Of a stretch of 22,711 nucleotides of DNA, positions 15,695 through 22,309 are shown in pieces (the first letter of the stretch is position 1; every line of letters starts with the position of its first letter). The notes beneath the pieces are model-generated. The model worked only from the letters and a program-made list of their open reading frames with translations, did no database searches and had not been told where the DNA came from. The stretch covers positions 1 to 22,711 of the forward strand of contig JANNBJ010000083.1 in NCBI GenBank assembly GCA_031385325.1, written 5' to 3'. Position numbers and translations under genes: made by a program. Source of the stretch: SYFY01 sp031385325. GTDB taxonomy: Bacteria > Pseudomonadota > Gammaproteobacteria > Pseudomonadales > Azotimanducaceae.

Positions 15695-17839
15695 ATGAGC
15701 GAACCGACCAAAGATCAAACGGCCTGGAAGGCGCTCGCCGCCCAGGAACTCGGCAAGTCGCCTTTGGCTGGCCTCACCTGGCAGAGTCCGGAAGGCATTC
15801 CGATCAAGCCGCTCTACACGGTGGCCGACCTGGAAGGCATCGCGCATCTCAACACCTTCCCGGGTCTGGCGCCGTTTGTTCGCGGCCCACGTGCAACGAT
15901 GTACACCAATCGACCCTGGACGATTCGTCAGTACGCCGGCTTCTCAACCGCAGAAGACTCCAATCGCTTCTACCGCGAGAACCTGGCTGCCGGGCAAAAA
16001 GGTCTGTCGGTCGCCTTCGACCTGGCCACACATCGTGGTTTTGATTCGGACCATCCGCGGGTGACCGGCGACGTTGGCATGGCGGGCGTGGCCATCGACT
16101 CGGTCGAAGACATGAAGATCCTGTTCAACGGCATCCCGCTCGACGACATGAGCGTGTCGATGACCATGAACGGCGCGGTTCTGCCAGTATTGGCAGGCTA
16201 TGTCGTTGCTGCCGAGGAGTCGGGGGTTAGTCAGCGCCAACTTTCTGGAACGATTCAGAACGATATCCTGAAAGAGTTCATGGTTCGCAACACGTATATC
16301 TATCCACCTGAACCCAGCATGCGGATCGTTGCCGACATCATCGGCTATACCGCCCAGGAGATGCCGCGCTTCAATTCCATCTCGATCTCTGGCTATCACA
16401 TGCAGGAAGCCGGCGCGAACGCGGTGCAGGAAGTGGCCTTCACCCTCGCCGACGGCATCGAGTACGTTCGGGCCGCCCTGAAAACCGGCCAGGAGATCGA
16501 CAAGTTCGCCGGCCGCCTCTCGTTCTTTTTCTGCATCGGCATGAACTTCTTCATGGAGATTGCCAAGCTGCGCGCAGCACGCATTCTGTGGCACGACCTG
16601 ATGTTGCAGTTCAAACCGAAGAACCCGAACTCGCTGATGCTGAGAACACACTGCCAGACCTCGGGTGTGTCGCTGCAGGAACAGGACCCGTACAACAACG
16701 TCGTACGCACGACGATAGAAGCAATGGCTGCTGTGCTGGGTGGCACTCAGAGCCTGCACACCAATGCGCTCGACGAAGCCATCGCGCTGCCAACGCCGTT
16801 CTCGGCGCGTATCGCGCGCAACACCCAGATCATCCTCGCCGAAGAAAGCCAGATCACGCGAACCGTTGATCCGCTCGGTGGCAGTTACTACATCGAGTCG
16901 CTGACCCAGTCGATCGTGCACCACGCCCGCCAGTTGTTCGCCGAGATCGACAGCCTCGGAGGCATGACCAAGGCCGTGATCTCCGGCATGCCCAAACAAC
17001 GCATCGAAGAAGCCGCCGCACAACGTCAGGCGCGCATCGAACGCGGCGAGGACGTGATTGTCGGCGTCAACAAATACACCTCGGATGGCGACAGTGGCAG
17101 CCTCGAAGTACTGGCCGTGGACAACACCAAAGTAAGAGACTCGCAAATCCGCAGACTCGACGAAATAAAGGCCAGCCGAGATAGTAATCGCGTACAAACT
17201 ACGCTCGATGCGCTGACCGGCGCTGCCAGGAGTGGCAGTGGCAACCTGCTGCAGCTGGCGATTGATGCAAGCCGCGCACGGGCAACCGTCGGTGAGATTT
17301 CACTGTCACTGGAAAAAGTTTACGGGCGCCACGAAGCAATCGCCAAGCCTACCAAAGGTGTTTACGCAGCGAGCTACCAGAACGATCCAACCTTCACCAA
17401 GGTGCATGACGAGATCCGAGTTTTCACGGACATCGAAGGACAGGCGCCGAGCATCTTCGTTGCGAAGATGGGACAGGACGGTCACGACCGTGGTGCGAAA
17501 GTCATCTCCAATGCGTTCGGTGACTTCGGTTTCAACGTGAGCATGGGGCCTCTGTTCCAGACCCCGAAAGAGGCCGCTGCTCAGGCGAAAAAGGAAGGCG
17601 TGCATGTGGTTGGCGTGTCCACACTCGCAGGCGGGCACAAGTCACTAGTGCCCGAGATGATCCAGCATCTGAAGGCTGAAGGACTTCAGGACGTCGTTAT
17701 CGTTGTTGGCGGTGTGATTCCGCGCCAGGACTACCAGGCGCTTTACGATGCGGGCGTTCACGCGATCTTTGGCCCAGGCACCAACATTCCCGATGCCGCA
17801 AGCCAGATCCTGAAGCTGATCCCGGGCAAGAATCGGTGA
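15695..17839 (+). CDS. scpA: Methylmalonyl-CoA mutase, B12-dependent
   Basis: 714 aa, the length of E. coli ScpA (Sbm). It interconverts (R)-methylmalonyl-CoA and succinyl-CoA using adenosylcobalamin. The N-terminal TIM barrel binds the CoA ester: TMYTNRPWTIRQYAG with Tyr80, ISGYHMQEAG with His235, and the RTHCQTSG segment at 317-324. The C-terminal cobalamin domain has the D-x-H-x-x-G motif, D595-G-H597-D-R-G600, with His597 as the lower axial ligand, plus later GG and GPGT loops. Both domains are in one chain, so no separate small subunit is needed. Residue 325 is Val where SGWSL is usual in MCMs I can recall. No meaB/argK or epimerase is nearby. The start follows the upstream stop by 2 nt. 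The symbol is by homology. Confidence 0.93.
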   Translation: MSEPTKDQTAWKALAAQELGKSPLAGLTWQSPEGIPIKPLYTVADLEGIAHLNTFPGLAPFVRGPRATMYTNRPWTIRQYAGFSTAEDSNRFYRENLAAGQKGLSVAFDLATHRGFDSDHPRVTGDVGMAGVAIDSVEDMKILFNGIPLDDMSVSMTMNGAVLPVLAGYVVAAEESGVSQRQLSGTIQNDILKEFMVRNTYIYPPEPSMRIVADIIGYTAQEMPRFNSISISGYHMQEAGANAVQEVAFTLADGIEYVRAALKTGQEIDKFAGRLSFFFCIGMNFFMEIAKLRAARILWHDLMLQFKPKNPNSLMLRTHCQTSGVSLQEQDPYNNVVRTTIEAMAAVLGGTQSLHTNALDEAIALPTPFSARIARNTQIILAEESQITRTVDPLGGSYYIESLTQSIVHHARQLFAEIDSLGGMTKAVISGMPKQRIEEAAAQRQARIERGEDVIVGVNKYTSDGDSGSLEVLAVDNTKVRDSQIRRLDEIKASRDSNRVQTTLDALTGAARSGSGNLLQLAIDASRARATVGEISLSLEKVYGRHEAIAKPTKGVYAASYQNDPTFTKVHDEIRVFTDIEGQAPSIFVAKMGQDGHDRGAKVISNAFGDFGFNVSMGPLFQTPKEAAAQAKKEGVHVVGVSTLAGGHKSLVPEMIQHLKAEGLQDVVIVVGGVIPRQDYQALYDAGVHAIFGPGTNIPDAASQILKLIPGKNR

Positions 17840-17976
17840 ACACGCGCATGGCCGAATTCGCGCCGATGCGGCTAAACTAGCGGCCCAAACGCCTGACAAC
17901 ACAGGCCAATGACCCATAAGCCCGGTGGCGATCAGCCAGACCATCGAGCACTCAACAAGACAACGGAGATCGACCC

Positions 17977-19398
17977 ATGGCCGAACAACTCGCCGACCGC
18001 GCTCTCAGCCCGAAAGAAGAAATCGCCGCCCTGGTGGCCCGCTCACGCAAAGCTCAGGAACAAATCGAAAACTACACACAGGAGCAGGTAGACGGCCTGA
18101 TCCGCGCAATGGTGTGGGCTGTCGCCAAACCGGGCGTCGCCGAGAAGATTGCCCAGTTCACCGTGGACGAAACACAGCTCGGCAACTACGACGGCAAATT
18201 CCTCAAGATTTTTCGCAAGACCCGCGCGACGCTGATGGACATCATCAATGACAAGTCTGTCGGCATCATCGAAGAAATTCCGGCGCGCAACATCGTCAAG
18301 ATCGCCAAACCGATCGGCGTGATCGGCGCACTAGCGCCATCCACCAACCCGGAAGCAACACCTGTCATCAAGGCGATACACGCAGTCAAAGGGCGCAACG
18401 CCATCATCGTGGCGCCACACCCGCGCGCCAAACTCACCAACAAGATGATCTGCGACCTGATGCGCGAAGCAATCGTCAAGATGGGCGCACCTGCGGACCT
18501 CGTGATCGGTATTGAAACGCCTTCGCTCGATCTGACCAACGAGCTGCTGAAGCAGTGCGATCGCATCCTCGCCACAGGCGGCGGCGCGATGGTCACCGCC
18601 GCGTACTCAAGCGGTACACCTGCATTGGGTGTGGGCGTGGGCAACGCGGTTATCACCGTTGATGAAACCGCTGACCTCGACGACGCGGCAGAAAAAATCC
18701 GCATTTCCAAGACGCTGGACCTCGCAGCCTCCTGTTCATCCGACAACTCGGTGCTGCTGGTCGACAAGATCTACGACCAGATGCTGGGAAAGTTACAGGC
18801 GAAGGGCGGCTACCTGTGCAACGACCTGGAAAAAGCCAAGCTGCAGCGCACGCTGTGGGATGACGAGAACCATCTCAATGTGGCCATCGTCGCGCAACCC
18901 GCCGAGAAGATTGCCGCGCTGGCCGGCGTCGATCTGCCTGCAGGCAAGACCTTCTTCATCGTCAAGGAAAGCGGCTTCGGGCCATCACACCCCTTCTCCG
19001 GCGAGAAGCTATCTGTCGTGATGGCGCTGTATCACGCAAAGGACATCGACCACGCGATCAAACTGACCAACGACATCCAGTCGTATCAGGGCCAGGGTCA
19101 CTCCTGTGGCATCTACTCGAACAGCGATGAGAACATCATGAAACTCGCCAACGCCACCAAGACGTCGCGTGTCATGGTGAACCAGCCACAAGCCGCCTCC
19201 AACAGTGGCAATCTGTGGAATGGCATGCGTCAGACGTTCTCCCTGGGCTGCGGGTCGTGGGGTGGTAACAGCACCAACCACAATATTTCGTGGCGCGATC
19301 TCATCAACGAGACCTGGGTATCCAAGCCGTTGACCAAGACCAAGGAACTGCCAAGCGACGCAGAGCTGTTTGGTGACGTGATCGAAAAGCTCGGCTGA
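17977..19398 (+). CDS. Acylating CoA-dependent aldehyde dehydrogenase (sulfoacetaldehyde dehydrogenase-like)
   Basis: 473 aa, lacking the iron ADH domain of AdhE. The reaction is aldehyde + CoA + NAD(P) to acyl-CoA. Evidence is the acylating-ALDH hallmark APSTNPEATP at 120-129 and the catalytic Cys253 in DLAASCSSDNS. Other family signatures are GGGAMVTAAYSSGTPALGVGVGN (split as 201-209 and 210-223) and the QPAEK/GFGPSHPFSGEKLS region. The overall text resembles acylating sulfoacetaldehyde dehydrogenase (SauS) more than EutE or PduP, but substrate is inferred. GGAG lies 8 nt upstream of the ATG. The 137-bp gap to the mutase contains a weak hairpin (17845-17870) without a T-run, so readthrough from the mutase is plausible. 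A strong terminator follows. Confidence 0.85.
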   Translation: MAEQLADRALSPKEEIAALVARSRKAQEQIENYTQEQVDGLIRAMVWAVAKPGVAEKIAQFTVDETQLGNYDGKFLKIFRKTRATLMDIINDKSVGIIEEIPARNIVKIAKPIGVIGALAPSTNPEATPVIKAIHAVKGRNAIIVAPHPRAKLTNKMICDLMREAIVKMGAPADLVIGIETPSLDLTNELLKQCDRILATGGGAMVTAAYSSGTPALGVGVGNAVITVDETADLDDAAEKIRISKTLDLAASCSSDNSVLLVDKIYDQMLGKLQAKGGYLCNDLEKAKLQRTLWDDENHLNVAIVAQPAEKIAALAGVDLPAGKTFFIVKESGFGPSHPFSGEKLSVVMALYHAKDIDHAIKLTNDIQSYQGQGHSCGIYSNSDENIMKLANATKTSRVMVNQPQAASNSGNLWNGMRQTFSLGCGSWGGNSTNHNISWRDLINETWVSKPLTKTKELPSDAELFGDVIEKLG

Positions 19399-19417
19399 TA
19401 CCAGCTCTGGCGGACCG

Positions 19418-19447
19418 AAGGGCGCCGTTTGGCGCCCTTTTTGTTTG
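19418..19447 (+). terminator. Rho-independent terminator
   Basis: AAGGGCGCC (19418-19426) pairs perfectly with GGCGCCCTT (19431-19439) around a GTTT loop, followed by TTTGTTTG. It lies 20 nt after the stop of the aldehyde dehydrogenase, ending that transcription unit just before the integron. Confidence 0.92.
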
Positions 19448-19477
19448 CGCATCTGCCAACGCGACCACACGTAACGC

Positions 19478-20452
19478 TCACAACCGATCGAGCGGACTTT
19501 TCACACCACCGGGACCGAGGTTCGCCACGTGTGTATAGATCTGTGTGGTCGACAGATCCGAGTGACCTAACAACTCCTGAATGGTGCGGATGTCCTGTCC
19601 GGCCTCCAACAGATGGGTTGCAAACGAATGGCGCAAGGTATGACAGCTGGCGCGAACGTTGACGCCGGACCCCCGAACCGCCGTCTTCATGGCTCTCTGA
19701 ATAACGGATTCATGCAGGTGGTGCCGCTTGATCAAACCATCCAGAGGATCAACGCCTCGCCTCGAAGCGGGAAATACGTACTGCCAACGCCAGTCGCGAT
19801 CTGCGCCCCCATATTTTCTGGCCAGCGCAAAGGGTAAAGATACGCCACCATAACCGGCCTCCACGTCGTGCTGATGCACACGTTTTGCCTGTTCCAGCTA
19901 CCGCTCCATCGGCCCGACCAGCGTTTTCGGCAGTATTGTGCGGCGATCCTTGGCACCTTTGGCATGCCGGACCATGAGCTGATTTCGGCTCAACATCACA
20001 TCCTGCACTCTTAACCGAAGCGCCTCGAGCAACCGCAAACCGCTGCCATACAACAGGCTCGCAACAAGCCATGGAACGTCTTCCAGCAACGAGAGTACCC
20101 GCGAGACTTCCTGCTCGGACAACACGATCGGTAAGTGCTGTGGCCGTTTGGCACGCTGAAAATTCTCCATCCACGGCAATTCGATCTTGAGCACTTCCCG
20201 ATAGAGGAAAAGGATGGCCGACAAAGCCTGGTTCTGCGTGGATGCAGCGCATCGACGTTCAGCAGCCAGATGCGTGAGAAATCTCTCGACATCGTCCGCC
20301 CCCAGTTCACGAGGATGACGACCACCCGAGTGCTTGACATAGCGCCGCATCCAGGCGACGTACGACTCTTCAGTGCGATAAGCCAGTACCAACCGACGCA
20401 TGCGATCTCGAACCGTAGAAAAGAGCCCCTTGGGTTTCTGGTTATCGATCAT
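19478..20452 (-). pseudogene. intI: Integron integrase IntI, interrupted by an in-frame amber codon
   Basis: The frame is continuous over 324 codons except for TAG at codon 185 (plus-strand 19898-19900). Length and content fit IntI (about 320-340 aa). The N-terminal SAM-like domain (YRTEESYVAWMRRYVKHSG) is followed by box I Arg in YGSGLRLLEALRLR. After the amber comes the IntI-specific insertion (KYGGADRDWRWQYVFPAS, then HHLHES). Box II follows as H-T-L-R-H with the second Arg, and the Tyr nucleophile lies in TTQIYTHV. Alignment to IntI1 from memory puts Gln at or near the amber, so a single CAG-to-TAG change explains it. The start ATG at 20452 has a strong AGGAGG. The N-terminal 184 aa alone lack the nucleophile, so the product should be inactive unless the codon is suppressed. 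Sequencing error is possible. Confidence 0.9.
20334..20339 (+). promoter_or_regulatory. Possible Pc -35 element inside intI
   Basis: A perfect TTGACA on the plus strand inside the intI reading frame, pointing toward the cassettes. Class 1 integrons have the cassette promoter Pc inside intI in the same orientation. No convincing -10 lies at 16-18 bp; the 17-bp position reads GACGTA. The call is therefore weak. Confidence 0.25.
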
Positions 20453-20754
20453 CCGACCCTCCTGCAGCCTATCTCGAAAAGAAGCCTTGCGTTGCTTCTG
20501 ATGGATTAGGTTGCGACGATACGCTGCAAACGGACCCAGAAAGGACAGCAGAAGTGGTTGATCTAGAGGGGTTTTTGGCGCCAAGTGCAGGCGAACTTGA
20601 TCCAGTTAAGCTGTGGGATATGGCCGTGAAGTTGCAGTCGACATCGCGTTGGACGGCATCAGTACGATCTTCCATTCATCGAGCGAAGGAACTTTGATTT
20701 TGGTAGGGACGCCAACTTTCGCTGATTGCCGAAGCGCGCTGAAGGCCTCGACAG
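20453..20754 (+). other. attI-containing leader between intI and the first cassette ORF
   Basis: About 300 bp without a gene. Two sequences match the core-site consensus GTTRRRY: GTTAAGC at 20605-20611 and GTTGGAC at 20648-20654. The second reads GCGTTGGAC, close to the GCGTTAGGC ends of both attC sites, and is the better attI crossover candidate. A 10-bp palindrome, TTGGCGCCAA, lies at 20575-20584. No inverted partner forming an attC hairpin was found for either core, which fits attI rather than attC. No ORF of note. Confidence 0.5.
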
Positions 20755-21156
20755 ATGGTTAAAGGAGCATGTAACTGCGGCGCTGTTGGATTTACCGTTG
20801 ATGAGGACCTCGCAGGCGTTTTCATCTGCCATTGTTCTATCTGCCGTCGATCCACCGGCAGCGCCGGAATCGCGGTGATCATTGTTGAAAACGAGCGGTT
20901 TCAATGGACGCACGGCGAAGAGAACATCTCGACTTGGAAGAAGCCTAATGCGGACTGGCAGTGCTGGTTCTGTAAGAATTGTGGTTCTCCCCTACCGGGT
21001 GCAAATGACAGTCGTCGCACTTTCATACCGGCAGGATTGATCTCCGACGGAGGCAATGCGTTGCAGGTATTGCACCACATTTGGGTTGATTCAAAGGCAA
21101 GTTGGGATGTTATTGGAGACGATGGTAAGCAACATCCAGAGGCATTTCGTGGTTAG
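20755..21156 (+). CDS. GFA/CENP-V family zinc-binding protein (cassette 1)
   Basis: 133 aa. The fold of glutathione-dependent formaldehyde-activating-enzyme-like proteins is indicated by the zinc-ligand cysteines in order: CNCGAV (about 6-11), CHCSICR (27-33) and FCKNCGSP (about 73-80). The C-terminal segment GLISDGG followed by HHIWVDSKASW is also typical. Family members bind zinc; the original formaldehyde-glutathione role is not established for most, so enzymatic function is open. The start ATG at 20755 has GAAGG 9 nt upstream; an out-of-frame ATG 14 nt later is followed at once by TAA and can be ignored. It is the first cassette after intI. The gene reads toward attC1. Confidence 0.88.
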   Translation: MVKGACNCGAVGFTVDEDLAGVFICHCSICRRSTGSAGIAVIIVENERFQWTHGEENISTWKKPNADWQCWFCKNCGSPLPGANDSRRTFIPAGLISDGGNALQVLHHIWVDSKASWDVIGDDGKQHPEAFRG

Positions 21157-21209
21157 CTTCCATCAAGCGGTAATTCGCACCTACGCCGAGACTGTGTTGG
21201 TGCTTAGCC

Positions 21210-21309
21210 GCCCAACAATCAGGTGCACTGGACCGCTCCACTCGTCACGCCTTTTGCTGTCGCAAAAGCCGCGCCGAGTGTTCACGTCCAGTGACCTGCA
21301 GCGTTAGGC
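21210..21309 (+). repeat. attC site 1 (100 bp)
   Basis: Left box GCCCAAC (21210-21216, RYYYAAC) and right box GTTAGGC (21303-21309, GTTRRRY; crossover after G21303). The inner arms AGGTGCACTGGAC (21221-21233) and GTCCAGTGACCT (21286-21297) pair throughout apart from one extra G at 21225, as expected for the extrahelical base of attC. Further arms are CACTCG (21239-21244) with CGAGTG (21275-21280). The centre is a hairpin with loop TGTC: 21248-21257 pairs with 21262-21271 with one C-C mismatch (21250/21269). Confidence 0.92.
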
Positions 21310-21324
21310 AGCTGGAGCAAGACT

Positions 21325-22146
21325 GTGCCTGAAAACTCGAAGGAAGAAAGGAAAGACCCTGAGAGCTGGGATCGTTTAGTAATAGAAGCATATCGAAACG
21401 CATTCAGCCCACTTTCCCGAGCTCTCTCCTCGATACTTGGTCTCTGGACGCTCGCATGCATCTTAGGGTGGAAGAGAGCGGATTCTTACTACCAGAGCAT
21501 TGGAACTCCTTGGCTTACACCAAAGCTTGATGTTTCGGACTTACTTTCTCTCAGCTATTGGCCAACGCTCGCCTTCGCGATGGGTACTCTTTTTGCCTTC
21601 ACCGATCATGCCGAGAACTACTCCCAGATACGGAAGAGGTCGATCTTCGTTGTTACGGCGGTTGTTATGCTCGGCTACTTGGCCGCGGGGTACTGGTTCC
21701 GTCACTCCGGCGATTTCGGGATTTCAGCCAGACTTCAAGCAATGGTGCTGGTTCCATTGGCAATCTTGGTTGGCTCGCATTTCGGTGGTATATCGCTCGC
21801 TCTATCACAGAACAACTGGGTATGGACCAGTAGCGAAGTCTGGAGGATTCCATTCTTTGCTTTCACATTTCTCTTGAGTGTAGGAGTGCTTGGCGCAGCC
21901 GAAGGGGAACGTGATATCGACATCGATCAATCGAAGCTCGCAAGGGTTTCAGCTAGCGGCGGAGCGGAGGCGAGACTTCTACTGATCGATGGAGGCGTCG
22001 CCTATGTCGCCTACCTGCATGCTAAAGAGCCGCCCACAATCGACTTGCTAGAAGCAGAAGATATCTCGTACATCACTAGCACCAACGCGCAGAGGCAGGA
22101 TAGTGGTAGCCAGAAAGCGGCCATACCTAAAATGCAGTTGCCATGA
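21325..22146 (+). CDS. Unrecognised five-TM membrane protein (cassette 2)
   Basis: 273 aa with no family recognised. It begins at GTG (21325) with GGAG 8 nt upstream, 16 nt after attC1; no ATG near the start fits. About five hydrophobic segments are visible at residues 33-49, 73-92, 106-125, 137-159 and 174-191. The N-terminus is charged and cytoplasmic-looking (SKEERKDPESWDR). After the last membrane segment a soluble tail of about 80 residues contains AAEGERDIDIDQSKLARV and GGVAYVAYLHAKEPP, which could form a small beta-rich domain. Typical of integron cassettes, the gene fills almost the whole cassette and is read away from intI. Function unknown. Confidence 0.85.
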   Translation: MPENSKEERKDPESWDRLVIEAYRNAFSPLSRALSSILGLWTLACILGWKRADSYYQSIGTPWLTPKLDVSDLLSLSYWPTLAFAMGTLFAFTDHAENYSQIRKRSIFVVTAVVMLGYLAAGYWFRHSGDFGISARLQAMVLVPLAILVGSHFGGISLALSQNNWVWTSSEVWRIPFFAFTFLLSVGVLGAAEGERDIDIDQSKLARVSASGGAEARLLLIDGGVAYVAYLHAKEPPTIDLLEAEDISYITSTNAQRQDSGSQKAAIPKMQLP

Positions 22147-22192
22147 CAATCACTTGTTCTGGTTTAGTCAATCTAACTGGTATAGCGCAGCT

Positions 22193-22291
22193 GCCTAACC
22201 AGCTGCTGCAACGGACCAGATTCGTGTTCACGCCTTTTGCTGTCGCAAAAGGCGCGCCCACTCATCCGGCCGCTGAGCTGCGGCGTTAGGC
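22193..22291 (+). repeat. attC site 2 (99 bp)
   Basis: Left box GCCTAAC (22193-22199) and right box GTTAGGC (22285-22291; crossover after G22285). CAGCT at 22200-22204 pairs with AGCTG at 22276-22280, with an extra G at 22205 in the position matching attC1; the rest of the arms pair imperfectly. The central hairpin is perfect: CGCCTTTTGC (22231-22240) with GCAAAAGGCG (22245-22254), loop TGTC. The segment 22228-22258 matches attC1 21245-21275 at 30 of 31 positions. Confidence 0.9.
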
Positions 22292-22309
22292 GAAGGTGGA
22301 AAGGTGCCG

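Noticed and set aside
15944..17197. 417-aa minus-strand ORF inside the mutase
   Set aside because: It is the antisense shadow of a strongly conserved gene in GC-rich DNA, with a His/Arg-rich composition and no domain.
17850..17878. TAAACT (17873-17878) as a -10 box for the aldehyde dehydrogenase
   Set aside because: The matching -35 position reads GGCCGA, which is not a promoter element.
20523..20538. CTG-N10-CAG resembling the LexA box often found at intI promoters
   Set aside because: Only the outer triplets match; the inside (CAAACGGACC) lacks the TA-rich core, so SOS control is not supported.
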